64,000 nucleotides of DNA, taken from assembly GCA_964016885.1 (NCBI GenBank), contig OZ024748.1:30912312-30976311 (forward strand), read 5' to 3'. Position 1 is the stretch's first letter; every line of letters starts with the position of its first letter. The notes beneath the pieces were generated by a model, which saw only the letters and a list, made by a program, of their open reading frames with translations, was not told the DNA's origin and ran no database searches. Below are positions 50,901 to 63,200 of this stretch, piece after piece. A program made the position numbers and the translations under genes. This stretch comes from Eledone cirrhosa (taxonomy: Eukaryota; Mollusca; Cephalopoda; Octopoda; Eledonidae).

Positions 50901-51380
50901 TTCGGGTTTAAGTCTAAGTGTTGTGGTTAGGATTTAATTCTAAGGCTTGGAGTTGGGGTTTACGTCTAAGTCTAAAGCTTGGGGTTAGGGTTTATGTCTA
51001 TGTCTAAGGCTTGGGGTTGGAGTTTAAGTCTAAGTCTAAGGCTTTGGGTTGGGGTTTAAGACTATGTCTCAGGCTTGATGTTGGGGTTTAAGTCTAAGTC
51101 TTGGAGTTGAGGTTTAATTTTACGTCTAAGGCTTGGGTTTGTGTTTAAGTCTAAGTCTAAGTCTAAGGGTTGGTGTTAGGGTTTAAGTCTAAGGCTTGGA
51201 TTTAGGGTTTAAGTCTAAGTCTAAGACTTTGGGGAGCGGCGTTTATGTCTAAGTTTAAGGCTTGGGGCTGTGGTTTAAGTCTAAGGCTTGGGGTTAGGTT
51301 TAAGTCTAAGTCTAAAGCTTGGGATTGGGGCTTAAATCTAAGTCTCAGGCTTGGATTTCGGGTTTCAGTCTAAGTTAAGG
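47976..51380 (-). repeat. HOR D copy 1
   Basis: This unit is 3,405 bp. Its head carries AAGAGTTGGGG and TTGGGTAGAGGTTATAG, as in the older block at 45.1-45.4 kb. This unit may therefore lie nearest the original boundary from which the others were copied. Confidence 0.85.
50220..50257. repeat. Back-flipped hairpin, copy 3, in HOR D copy 1
   Basis: Same arms and TAC loop. It is followed by TAAGTCCAAGGCTTGG, where copies 1 and 2 have TAAGTCTAAGG. It is 3,676 bp from the preceding hairpin. Confidence 0.88.
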
Positions 51381-54300
51381 CTTAGGGTTGGGGTTTAAAT
51401 CTATATCTAAGAATTGGGGTTGGGGTTTAAGTCTAAGTCTAAGCCTTGGAGTTGAGTTTTAAGTCTAAGTTTAAGGGTTGGGGTTAGAGTTTAAGTCTAA
51501 GGCCTGGAGTTGGGCTTTAAGTCTAAGTCTAAGGCTTGTGGTTGGGGTTTAAGTCTAAGTCTAAGGCTTGGTGTTAGGGTTTAAGTTTAAGTCTAAAACT
51601 TCGGTTTGGTGTTTAAGTCTAATTCTAAGGCTTTGCGTAGAGGTTTAAGACTATGACTAAGACATGTGGTTGGGCTTCAAGTCTAACTCTGAGGCTTGGG
51701 CTTGGGGGTGTAAGTCTAAGTCTAAGGCTTGTGGTTGGGGTTTAAATCTATGTCTATGACTTGGGATTTAAATCTAAGTCTAAGGCTTAAGGTTGGGATT
51801 TATATCGAAGTCTAAACATGGGGTTGGGGTTTATGTCTATGTCTAAGGCTTGGGATTGGGGTTTAAGTGTAAGTCTAAGGGTTGGGGTTGGGGTTTAAGT
51901 TTACGTCTAAGGCTAGGGGTTGTGGTTTAAATCTAAGTCTAAGGCTTGTGTTTATGGTTTAATGCTAAGGCTTGTAGTTGTGGTTACGCCTAAATCTAAA
52001 GCTTAGGGTTGGGGTTTAAGTCTAAATCTATGGCTTGAGGGTGGTGTTTAAATCTATGTCTATGTCTTGGGTTTAAGTCTAAGTCTGAGGCTTAAGGTTT
52101 GGGTTTAAGTCTAAGTCTAAGGCTTGGTGTTGGGTTTTGGGGTATGGATTTAAGTCAAATTCTAAGGCTTGGGTTTGGGGTTTAAGTCTAAATCTAAGAT
52201 TTGGGGTTGGGGTTTGTGTGTAGGTCTAAGGCTTGGGGTTGGGGTTTAAGTTTAAGTCTGAGGCTTGGGGTTCGGGTTTAATTCTAAGTCTAAGTCTTGT
52301 GGTTGGCGTTTAAATCTAAGGGTTAGGATTTAAATCTAAGGATGAGTGTTGGGGTTTAAGGCTACATCTAATGCTTGTGGTTGGGGTTTATGTCTAAGTC
52401 AAAGGCATGGGGTTAGGGTTTAAGTCTAAGTCTAAAGCTTGGGGTTAGGATGTGAGTATAAATCTAATGCTTGGCGTTAGGGTTTAAGTCTAGGTCTAAG
52501 GCTTGGGCTTGGGGTATAAGTCTAATTCTAAGGATAAGTTTGGGTTTCGGGTTTAAGTCTAAGTGTTGTGGTTAGGATTTAATTCTATTGGCTTGGAGTT
52601 GAGGTTTACGTCTAAGTCTAAAGCTTGGGGTTGGGGTTTATGTCTATGTCTAAGGCTTGGGATTGGTGTTTAAGTGTAAGTCTAAGGGTTGGGGTTGGGG
52701 TTTAAGTTTACGTCTAAGGCTAGGGGTTGTGGTTTAAATCTAAGTCTAAAGCTTGTGTTTATGGTTTAATGCTAAGGCTTGTAGTTGGGGTTACGCCTAA
52801 ATCTAAAGCTTAGGTTTGGGGTTTAAGTCTAAATCTATGGCTTGAGGGTGGTGTTTAAATCTATGTCTATGTCTTGGGGTTTAAGTCTAAGTCTGAGGCT
52901 TAAGGTTTGGGTTTAAGTCTAAGTCTAAGGCTTGGTGTTGGGTTTTGGGGTATGGATTTAAGTCAAATTCTAAGGCTTGGGTTTGGGGTTTAAGTCTAAA
53001 TCTAAGATTTGGGGTTGGGATTTATGTGTAAGTCTAAGGCTTGGGGTTGGGGTTTAAGTTTAAGTCTGAGGCCTGGTGTTGGGGTTTAAGTCTATGACTA
53101 AAGCTTTGGGTTGGGGTTTAATTCTAAGTCTAAGGCTTTGGGTTGGCGTTCAAGTCTAAGTCTAAGGCTTTGTGTTGGGGTTTAAGTCTACGTCTAAGGC
53201 TTGAGTTTGGGGTTTAAATCTATGTCTATGGCTTGGGGTTTAAATATAAGTCTAAGGCTTAAGGTTGGGTTTTAAGTCTAAGTCTAAGGCTTGTGGTTGT
53301 ATTTTATGTCGAAGTCTAAACTTGGGGTTGGTGTATAAGTCTAAGTCTAAGGCTTTGGGTTGCGGTTTAAGTGTAAGTCTAAGGCTTTGGGTTGGGGTTT
53401 AAGTTTACGGGTTGGGCTAATGCTTGGGGTTGGGGTTAGGTTGTAAGTCTTAGGCTTGTTATTAGGGTTTTATTCTAAGGCTTGGGGTTGTGGTTTAAGT
53501 CTAAGTCTAAGGCTTGGGCTTGGGGTTTAATTCTAAGTCTAAGCCTTTGGGTTGGCGTTTATGTCTACGTCTAAGGCTTGGGGTTGGGGTTTAAGTCTAA
53601 GTCTAAGGCTTATAATTCGGGTTTAAAACCCTAACCCCAAGTCTACGACTTGGGTTAGGGTTTAAGTCCAAGGCTTGGTCTTAGGGTTTAACTCTAAGTT
53701 TAAGTTTAGGGGTTGGGGTTAAGTTTACGGCTAAGGCTAGGGGTTGTGGTTTAAATCTTAGTCTAAGGCTTGTGTTTATGGTTTAATGCTAAGGCTTGTA
53801 GTTGGGGATTACGCCTAAATCTAAAACTTAGGGTTGGGGTTTAAGTCTAAATCTATTGCTTGAGGGTGTTTGTTAAATCTATGTCTATGTCTTGGGGTTT
53901 AAGTCTAAGTGTGAGGCTTATGTCTTGGGTTTAAGTCTAAGTCTAAGACTTGGTTTTGGGGTTTGGGGTATGGAGTTAAGTCAAATTCTAAGGCTTGGGG
54001 TTCGGGTTTAAGTCTAAATTTAAGGCTTGGGGTTGGGTTTATGTGTAATTCTAAGGCTTGGGGTTGGGGTTTATGTCTAGGACTAAGGCTTGGCTTTGGG
54101 GTTTAAGTCTAAGTCTGAGGCTTGGGGTTCGGGTTTAATTCTAAGTCTAAGTTTTGTGCTTGGGGTTTAAATATAAGGGTTAGGATTTAAATCTAAAGAT
54201 GAGTGTTGGGGTGTAAGACTAAGTCTAATGCTTGTGGTTGGGGTTTAAGTCTAGGTCTAAGGCTTGGGCTTGGGGTATAAGTCTAATTCTAAGGATAAGG

Positions 54301-54786
54301 TTGGGGTTCGGGTTTAAGTCTAAGTGTTGTGGTTAGGATTTAATTCTAAGGCTTGGAGTTGGGGTTTACGTCTAAGTCTAAAGCTTGGGGTTAGGGTTTA
54401 TGTCTATGTCTAAGGCTTGGGGTTGGAGTTTAAGTCTAAGTCTAAGGCTTTGGGTTGGGGTTTAAGACTATGTCTCAGGCTTGATGTTGGGGTTTAAGTC
54501 TAAGTCTTGGAGTTGAGGTTTAATTTTACGTCTAAGGCTTGGGTTTGTGTTTAAGTCTAAGTCTAAGTCTAAGGGTTGGTGTTAGGGTTTAAGTCTAAGG
54601 CTTGGATTTAGGGTTTAAGTCTAAGTCTAAGACTTTGGGGAGCGGCGTTTATGTCTAAGTTTAAGGCTTGGGGCTGTGGTTTAAGTCTAAGGCTTGGGGT
54701 TAGGTTTAAGTCTAAGTCTAAAGCTTGGGATTGGGGCTTAAATCTAAGTCTCAGGCTTGGATTTCGGGTTTCAGTCTAAGTTAAGG
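51381..54786 (-). repeat. HOR D copy 2
   Basis: This unit is 3,406 bp. It shares AAGAATTGGGG and TTGCGTAGAGGTTTAAG with copy 3. Its body matches copy 1 nearly base for base, including TTTGTGTGTAGG near 52,213. It has CAAAGGCATGG near 52,400 where copy 1 has TAAGGCATGG. Confidence 0.85.
53626..53663. repeat. Back-flipped hairpin, copy 4, in HOR D copy 2
   Basis: Exactly 3,406 bp from copy 3 and identical to it, including the following TAAGTCC variant. It was amplified as part of HOR D. Confidence 0.88.
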
Positions 54787-56035
54787 CTTAGGGTTGGGGT
54801 TTAAATCTATATCTAAGAATTGGGGTTGGGGTTTAAGTCTAAGTCTAAGCCTTGGAGTTGAGTTTTAAGTCTAAGTTTAAGGGTTGGGGTTAGAGTTTAA
54901 GTCTAAGGCCTGGAGTTGGGCTTTAAGTCTAAGTCTAAGGCTTGTGGTTGGGGTTTAAGTCTAAGTCTAAGGCTTGGTGTTAGGGTTTAAGTTTAAGTCT
55001 AAAACTTCGGTTTGGTGTTTAAGTCTAATTCTAAGGCTTTGCGTAGAGGTTTAAGACTATGACTAAGACATGTGGTTGGGCTTCAAGTCTAACTCTGAGG
55101 CTTGGGCTTGGGGGTGTAAGTCTAAGTCTAAGGCTTGTGGTTGGGGTTTAAATCTATGTCTATGACTTGGGATTTAAATCTAAGTCTAAGGTTTAAGGTT
55201 GGGATTTATATCGAAGTCTAAACATGGGGTTGGGGTTTATGTCTATGTCTAAGGCTTGGGATTGGGGTTTAAGTGTAAGTCTAAGGGTTGGGGTTGGGGT
55301 TTAAGTTTACGTCTAAGGCTAGGGGTTGTGGTTTAAATCTAAGTCTAAGGCTTGTGTTTATGGTTTAATGCTAAGGCTTGTAGTTGGGGTTACGCCTAAA
55401 TCTAAAGCTTAGGGTTGGGGTTTAAGTCTAAATCTATGGCTTGAGGGTGGTGTTTAAATCTATGTCTATGTCTTGGGTTTAAGTCTAAGTCTGAGGCTTA
55501 AGGTTTGGGTTTAAGTCTAAGTCTAAGGCTTGGTGTTGGGTTTTGGGGTATGGATTTAAGTCAAATTCTAAGGCTTGGGTTTGGGGTTTAAGTCTAAATC
55601 TAAGATTTGGGGTTGGGGTTTATGTGTAAGTCTAAGGCTTGGGGTTGGGGTTTAAGTTTAAGTCTGAGGCTTGGGGTTCGGGTTTAATTCTAAGTCTAAG
55701 TCTTGTGGTTGGCGTTTAAATCTAAGGGTTAGGATTTAAATCTAAGGATGAGTGTTGGGGTTTAAGGCTACATCTAATGCTTGTGGTGGGGGTTTATGTC
55801 TAAGTCTAAGGCATGGGGTTAGGGTTTAAGTCTAAGTCTAAAGCTTGGGGTTAGGATGTGAGTATAAATCTAATGCTTGGCGTTAGGGTTTAAGTCTAGG
55901 TCTAAGGCTTGGGCTTGGGGTATAAGTCTAATTCTAAGGATAAGTTTGGATTTCGGGTTTAAGTCTAAGTGTTGTGGTTAGGATTTAATTCTAAGGCTTG
56001 GAGTTGAGGTTTACGTCTAAGTCTAAAGCTTGGGG
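54787..56035 (-). repeat. HOR D copy 3, truncated
   Basis: Only the first 1.25 kb of the unit is present. It carries TTTATGTGTAAG near 55,620 where copies 1 and 2 have TTTGTGTGTAGG, and GGTGGGGGTTTATG near 55,790. After about 56,035 it continues with sequence like 47.3-47.9 kb, including GGAGCGGCG at 56,221. Confidence 0.85.
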
Positions 56036-56213
56036 TTAGGGTTTATGCCTATGTCTAAGGCTTGGGGTTGGGGTTTAAGACTCTGTCTCAGGCTTGAGGT
56101 TGGGGTTTAATTTTACGTCTAAGGCTTGGGTTTGTGTTTAAGTCTAAGTCTAAGGGTTGGTGTTAGGGTTTAAGTCTAAGGCTTGGATTTAGGGTTTAAG
56201 TCTAAGTCTAAGA

Positions 56214-58720
56214 CATTGGGGGAGCGGCGTTTATGTCTAAGTTTAAGGCTTGGGGTTGTGGTTTACGTCTAAGGCTTGGGGTTTGGTTTAAGTCTATGTC
56301 TAAGGCTTGGGATTGGGGCTTAAATCTAAGTCTCAGGCTTGGATTTCGGGTTTCAGTCTAAGTTAAGGCTTCGTGTTCGGCTTTAAGTCTATGTCTAAAG
56401 CTTGTTGTTGGGACTTAAGACTATGTCTAAGGTTTTGGTTTTGGGTTTAAGTCTAAGTCTAAGGCTTGGTGTTGGAGTTTAAGTCTAAGGCTTGGGGTTA
56501 CAGTTTAAGTCTAAGCCTTGGTGTTGGTTTTAAGTCTAAATCTAATGCTAGTGGTTGAGGTTTAAATCTAAGTCTATGTTTTGGAATTGGGGTTTCAGTG
56601 TATGTCTAAGACTTGGGGTTGGAGTTTAAGTCTAAGTCTAAGGCTTAGGGTTGGGGTTTAAATCTATATCCAAGAGTTGGGGGTCGGGGTTTAAGTCTAA
56701 GTCTAAGCCTTGGGGTTTGGTTTTAAGTCTAAGTTTAAGGGTTGGGGTTAGAGTTTATGTCTAAGGCCTGGAGTTGGGCTTTAAGTCTAAGTCTAAGGCG
56801 TGTGGTTTTGGGTTTAAGTCTAAGTCTAAGGCTTGGAGTTAGGGTTTAAGTTTAAGTCTAAAACTTTGGTTTGGTGTTTAAGTCTAATTGTAAGGCTTTG
56901 GGTAGAGGTTTAAGACTATGACTAACGCATGTGGTTGGGCTTCAAGTCTAACTCTGAAACTTGGGCTTGGGTTGTAAGTCTAAGTCTAATGCTTGGCGTT
57001 TGGGTTTAAGTCTAAGGCTTGTGTTTATGGTTTAATTCTAAGTCTTGTAGTTGGGGATTACATCTAATTCTAAAGCTTGGGTTTGGGGTTTAAGTTTTAG
57101 TCTAAGGCTTGAGGTTGGGGTTTAAATCTATGACTATTTCTTAGTGTTTAAATCTAAGTCTAAGGCTTGTGGTTGGGTTTTATGTCGAAGTCTAAACATG
57201 GGGTTGGGGTTTATGTCTATGTCTAAGGCTTGGGATTGGGGTTTAAGTGTAAGTCTAAGGCTTGGGGTTGGGGTTTAATTCTAAGTCTAAGGCTTTGGTT
57301 TGGGGTTAGTGTCTACGTCTAGGGCCTGATGTTGGCGTTTAAATCTAAGTCTAAGTCTTGGAGTTGGGGTTTAAGTTTACGTCTAAGGTAAGGGGTTGGG
57401 GTGTAAGTCCAAATCTAAGGCTTGGGTTTGGGGTTTAAGTCTAAGTCTAAGACATTGGGGGAGCGGCGTTTATGTCTAAGTTTAAGGCTTGGGGTTGTGG
57501 TTTACGTCTAAGGCTTGGGGTTCGGTTTAAGTCTAAGTCTAAGGCTTGGGATTGGGGCTTAAATCTAAGTCTCAGGCTTGGATTTCGGGTTTCAGTCTAA
57601 GTTAAGGCTTCGTGTTCGGCTTTAAGTCTATGTCTAAAGCTTGTTGTTGGGACTTAAGACTATGTCTAAGGCTTTGGTTTTGGGTTTAAGTCTAAGTCTA
57701 AGGCTTGGTGTTGGAGTTTAAGTCTAAGGCTTGGGGTTAGAGTTTAAGTCTAAGCCTTGGTGTTGGTTTTAAGTCTAAATCTAATGCTAGTGGTTGAGGT
57801 TTAAATCTAAGTCTATGTTTTGGAATTGGGGTTTCAGTGTATGTCTAAGACTTGGGGTTGGAGTTTAAGTCTAAGTCTAAGGCTTAGGGTTGGGGTTTAA
57901 ATCTATATCCAAGAGTTGGGGGTCGGGGTTTAAGTTTAAGTCTAAGCCCTGGGGTTGGGTTTTAAGTCTAAGTTTAAGGGTTGGGGTTAGAGTTTATGTC
58001 TAAGGCCTGGAGTTGGGCTTTAAGTCTAAGTCTAAGGCGTGTGGTTTGGGTTTAAGTCTAAGTCTAAGGCTTGGAGTTAGGGTTTAAGTTTAAGTCTAAA
58101 ACTTTGGTTTGGTGTTTAAGTCTAATTGTAAGGCTTTGGGTAGAGGTTTAAGACTATGACTAACGCATGTGGTTGGGCTTCAAGTCTAACTCTGAAACTT
58201 GGGCTTGGGTTGTAAGTCTAAGTCTAATGCTTGGCGTTTGGGTTTAAGTCTAAGGCTTGTGTTTATGGTTTAATTCTAAGTCTTGTAGTTGGGGATTACA
58301 TCTAATTCTAAAGCTTGGGTTTGGGGTTTAAGTTTTAGTCTAAGGCTTGAGGTTGGGGTTTAAATCTATGACTATTTCTTGGTGTTTAAATCTAAGTCTA
58401 AGGCTTGTGGTTGGGTTTTATGTCGAAGTCTAAACATGGGGTTGGGGTTTATGTCTATGTCTAAGGCTTGGGATTGGGGTTTAAGTGTAAGTCTAAGGCT
58501 TGGGGTTGGGGTTTAAGTCTATATATAAGGCTTGGGGTTGGGGTTTAATTCTAAGTCTAAGGCTTTGGTTTGGGGTTAGTGTCTACGTCTAGGGCCTGAT
58601 GTTGGCGTTTAAATCTAAGTCTAAGTCTTGGAGTTGGGGTTTAAGTTTACGTCTAAGGTAAGGGGTTGGGGTGTAAGTCCAAATCTAAGGCTTGGGTTTG
58701 GGGTTTAAGTCTAAGTCTAA
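56214..58720 (-). repeat. HOR E: two copies of a 1.24-kb unit
   Basis: GGAGCGGCG is at 56,221 and 57,460 (1,239 bp), and GGGGATTACATC is at 57,053 and 58,291 (1,238 bp). Both copies include block M, GGTCGGGG, AACGCATGTGG and TTAGTGTCTACGTCTAGGG. The last landmark is 1,270 bp apart (57,306 and 58,576) because copy 2 gained one 32-bp monomer near 58,510 (TCTATATATAAGG). Copy 1 ends at about 57,452; copy 2 loses similarity near 58,720. Confidence 0.9.
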
Positions 58721-59530
58721 GGCTTTGGGTTGAGGTTTAAGTCTATGCTTAAGGCTTGGCGTTGGGGTTTAAGTCCAAGTATTGGGGTTGGGATTTATGT
58801 CTATGTCTAAGGTTGGGGTTTAAATCTAAGTCTAATGCTAGTGGTTGGGTTTTAAGTCTAAGTCTAAGGCTTGGGGTTGGGGTTTAAGTCTATGTCTAAG
58901 GCTTGATGGTTGGTATTTACGTCTAAGTCTAAGGCTTGGGGTTGGGTTTGGGGTCTAAGTCTTTGGGTTGGAGTTTAATTCTAAGTCTCAGTATTGGGAT
59001 TGGGGATTAAAATCTAAGTCTAATGCTTGTGGTTGGGGTATAAGTCTAAGAGTTGGGTTTAAGTCTAAGCCTGAGGCTTGGGCTTGGGGTTTAAGTCTAA
59101 GTCTAAGGCTAGGAGTTGGGGTTCAAGTCTAAGTCTAAGACTTGAGTTTGGCGTTTAAGTCTTAGTATTGGAGTTGCGGTTTAATTTTACGTCTAAGGCT
59201 TGTGTTTGTGTTTAAGTCTAAGTCTAAGGGTTGGCGTTAGGGTTTAAGTCTAAGACTTGGATTTGGGGTTTAAGTCTAAGTCTAAGGCTTTGGGGGAGCG
59301 GCGTTTATGTCTAAGTTTAAGGCTTGGGGTTGGCGTTTAAGTCTAAGGCTTGGGGTTACGGTTTAAGTCTAAGCCTTGGTGTTGGTTTTAAGTCTAAATC
59401 TAATGCTAGTGGTTGAGGTTTAAATCGACGTATATGTTTTGGGATTGGGGTTTCAGTGTATGCCTAAGGCTTGGGGTTGTGGTTTAAGTCTAAGTCAAAG
59501 GCTTAGGGTTGGGGTTTAAATCTATGTCTA
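58721..59530 (-). repeat. Mixed array between HOR E and HOR F
   Basis: Satellite monomers without a clear higher-order period. It includes a seventh GGAGCGGCG marker at 59,295 with the usual flanking TTTATGTCTAAGTTTAAGG, and a shortened block M near 59,340-59,460. No gene or unique sequence is seen. Confidence 0.75.
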
Positions 59531-60285
59531 TGGCTTGAGGTTTAAGTGTAAGTCTAAGGCTTAATGTTTGGGTTTAAGTCTAAGTCTAAGGCTTGGTGTT
59601 GGGGTTTAGTTCTATGTCTAATTCTTGTGGTTGGGGTTTATGTCGATGTCTAAAGCTTGGTCTTGGGGTTTAAGTCTATGTCTAAGGGTTGGGGTGTAAG
59701 GGTAACTCTAATGCTTGCGGGTTGGTTAAGGCTTGGGGTTGTGGCTTAAGTCTATGTATAAGGCTTGGCGTTGGGGTTTAATTCTAAATCTATGTCTATG
59801 GCTTGAGGTTTAAGTGTAAGTCTAAGGCTTAATGTTTGGGTTTAAGTCTAAGTCTAAGGCTTGGTGTTGGGGTTTAGTTCTATGTCTAATGCTTGTGGTT
59901 GGGGTTTATGTCGATGTCTAAAACTTGGGCTTGGGGTTTAAGTCTATGTCTAAGGCTTGGGGTTGCGGTTTAAGTTTACGGGTTGGTTAAGGCTTGGGGT
60001 TGTGGTTTAAGTCTATGTATAAGGCTTGGCGTTGGGGTTTAATTCTAAATCTATGTCTATGGCTTGAGGTTTAAGTGTAAGTCTAAGGCTTAATGTTTGG
60101 GTTAAAGTCTAAGTCTAAGGCTTGGTGTTGGGGTTTAGTTCTATGTCTAATGCTTGTGGTTGGGGTTTATGTCGATGTCTAAAACTTGGGCTTGGGGTTT
60201 AAGTCTATGTCTAAGGCTTGGGGTTGTGGTTTAAGTTTACGGGTTGGGCTAAGGCTTGGGGTTGTGGTTTAAATCTATGTATAAG
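59531..60285 (-). repeat. HOR F: 261-bp unit, two full copies plus partial ends
   Basis: GTTGGTTAAGG is at 59,721 and 59,982, and the related GTTGGGCTAAGG is at 60,243, giving a 261-bp period. TGGCTTGAGGTTTAAGTG is at 59,531, 59,799 and 60,060 (268 and 261 bp). Other shared variants are TTAATGTTTGGG, TTTAGTTCTATGTC and TTTATGTCGATGTC. The first, left-hand copy is more diverged. A diverged relative recurs near 60,885-61,040. Confidence 0.88.
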
Positions 60286-63200
60286 GCTTGGGGTTCGGGT
60301 TTAATTCTAAGTCTAAGACTTTGGTTTGGGGTTAGTGTCTAAGGTTTAAGTTTAAGTTTGGGGTTAGTGTTGGGGTTTAAGTTTACGTCTAAGGTTAGGG
60401 GTTGGGGTGTAAGTCTAAGTCTAAGGCTTGTGATTGGGGTTTAAGTGTATGTCTAAGGCTTTGGTTTTGGGTTTAAATCTAAGTTTAAGGCTTGGGGTTG
60501 GGGTTTAAGTCTAAGGCTTGGGGTTGGCTATAAGTCTAAGTCTAATGCTAGTGGTTGAGGTTTAAATCTAAGTCTATGTTTTGGGGTTGGGGTTTCAGTG
60601 TATGTCTAAGGCTTGGGGTTGTGGTTTAAGTCTAAGTCTAAGGCTTAGGGTTAGTGTTTAAATCTATATCTAAGGGTTGGGGTTGGAGTTTAAGTCTAAG
60701 TCTAAGGCTTGGGGTTGGGGTTTATGTCTAAGGCTTGTGGTTATAGTTTAATTCTAAAGCTTGGAGTTGGGGTTTAAATCTAAGTCTAATGCTAGTGGTT
60801 GGGGTTTAAGTCTAATTCTAATACTTGGGGTTGGGGTTCAAGTCTAAGTCTAAGGCTTGGGTTTGGGGTTTAAATCTATGTCTATGGCTTGAGGTTTAAG
60901 TCTAAGTCTAAGGCTTAATGTTGGGGTTTAGTTCTAAGTCTAATGCTTGTGGTTGGCGTTTATGTCGATGTCTAAAACTTGGGCTTGGGGTTTAAGTCTA
61001 TGTCTAAGGCTTGGGGCTGTGGTTTAAATTTACGGGTTGGCTAAGGCTTGGGGTTGTGGTTTAATTCTATGAATAAGGCTTGGAGTTGGGGTTTAATTCT
61101 AAGTCTAAGGCTTTGGTTTGGGGTTAGTGTCTACGTCTAAGGCTTAAGGTTGGGGTTTAAGTCTAAGTCTAAGTATTGGATTTGGGGTTTAATTTTACGT
61201 CTAAGGCTAGGGGTTGGGGTGTAAGGGTAACTCTAATGCTTGCGGTTGGGGTTTAAATCTAAGTCTAAGCCTTGGGGTTGGGTTTTAAGTCTAAGTTTAA
61301 GGGTTGGGTTAGAGTTTAAGTTTAAGGCCTGGAGTTGGGCTTTACGTCTAAGTCTAAGGCTTGTGGTTGGGGTTTAAGTCTAAGTCTAAGGCTTGGGGTT
61401 AGGGTTTAAGTTTAAGTCTAAAACTTCGGTTTGGTGTTTAAGTCTAATTCTAAGGCTTTGGGTAGAGGTTTAAGACTACGACTAAGGCATGTGGTTGGTG
61501 TTTAAGTCTAAGTCTAAGGCTTGTGGTTGGGTTTTATGTCGAAGTCTAAACTTGGGGTTGTGGTTTAAGTCTAAGTCTAAGGCTGGGGGTTGGGGTTTAA
61601 TTCTAAGTCTAAGCCTTTGGGTTGGCATTTATGTCTACGTCTAAGACTTGGGGTTGGGGTTTAAGTCTAAATCTAAGGCTTGGGTTGGGGTTTAAGTGTA
61701 AGTCAAAGGCTAGGAATTGGGGTTCAAGTCTAAGTCTAAGGCTTGTTGTTAGGGTTTAAGTCTATGTCTAAGTTTAGGGGTTGGCGTTTAAGTTTACGTC
61801 TAAGGCTAGGGGTTGTGGTTTAAATCTAAGTCTAAGGCTTGTGATTATGGTTTAATGCTAAGACTTGTAGTTGGGTATTACGCCTAAATCTAAAGCTTAG
61901 GTTTGGGGTTTAAATCTAAATCTATGGCTTCAGGTTAGGGTTTGGGGAACGGGTTTAAGTCTAATTCTAGGGCTTGGGTTTGGGGTTTAATTCTAAGTCT
62001 AAGACTTTGTGTTGGCGTTTATGTCTAAGGCTTGTAGTTATGGTTTAATTCTAAGGCTTGGTGTTGGGGTTTAAGTCTAAGTCTAATGCTAGTGGTTGGG
62101 GTTTAATTCTAATTCTAAGGCTTGGGGATGGGGTTAAAGTCTATGTCTAAGGCTTGGGGTTGGAGTTTAAGTCTAAATCTAAGACTTGGGGTTGGGCTTT
62201 AAGTTTACGAGTTGGGCTAAGGCTTGGGGTTGGAGTTAGGTTTTACGACTAAGACATGTTGTTAGGGTTTAATTGTAAAGCTTGGAGTTGGGGTTTAAGT
62301 CTATGCATAAGGCTTTGGGTTGGGGTTTAATTCTAAGTCTAAGGCTTTGCTTTGGGGTTAGTGCCTACGTCTAAAGCTTGGGGTTGGGGTTTAAGTCTAA
62401 GCCTAAGTCTTGGAGTTGGTGTTTAAGTTTAAGTTTAAGGGTTGGGGTTATGTTTTAAGTCTAAGGCCTGGAGTTGGACTTTAAGTCTAAGTCTAAAGCT
62501 TGGGGTTGGGGTGTAATTCTAAGTCTAAGGCTTGGGCTTGGCGTTTAAGTCTAAGTCTAAGCCTTGGAGTTGGGGTTTAAGTCTAAATTTATGGGTTGGT
62601 GTTAGGGTTTAAGTCTAAGGCCTGGAGTTGGGGTTTAAGTCTAAGTCCAAGGCTTTGGGTTAAGATTTAAGTCTATGTCTAAGGCTTGTGGTTGGGCTTA
62701 AGTCTAAGTCTAAGACTTTGGGTTGGGGTTTAAGTCTAGGGCTTGGGGGTTGGGGTTTAAGCCTAAGTCTAAAGCTTGGGGTTGGGGTTTAAGTCTAAGG
62801 CTTGGGGTTAGGTTTTATGTCTAAGACTTGGTTTTGGGGTTTAAGTCTAAGTCTAAGGCTTGGGTTTAATCTAAGTAAAAGGCTTGGGGTTGGGGTTGAA
62901 GTTTAAGTCTAAGGCTAGGTGTTGGTGTTTAAGTCTAAGTCTAAGGCTTGGGGTTGGGGTTTATGTCTAAGCCTTGTGGTTATGGTCTAATTCTAAGGCT
63001 TGGAGTTGGGGTTTAAGCCTGAGTCTAAAGCTTGAGGTTAGGGTTTATGTCTAAGGCTTGTTGTTGGGGTTTAAATCTAAGTCTAATATTTGTGGGTTTA
63101 TGTCGATGTGTAAAGCTTGGGGTTGGAGTTTAAGTCTAAATCTACGTCTTGGGGTTGGGGTTTAAATTTAGGGTTTGGGCTAAGGCTTGGTGTTGGGGTT

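Larger units (their letters stand above)
47976..56035 (-). repeat. HOR D: about 2.4 copies of a 3,406-bp unit
   Basis: CTTAGGGTTGGGG starts at 47,976, 51,381 and 54,787. TTGGGGTATGG is at 48,731, 52,137 and 55,543, and additionally at 49,539/52,945 and 50,557/53,963. The spacing is 3,405-3,406 bp throughout. Each full unit contains three TTGGGGTATGG monomers, one GGAGCGGCG marker (51,233 and 54,639) and one back-flipped hairpin. The third copy breaks off near 56,035, where sequence resembling 47.3 kb takes over. In their first 300 bp copies 2 and 3 share variants (AAGAATTGGGG, TTGCGTAGAGG) that copy 1 lacks. Confidence 0.93.
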
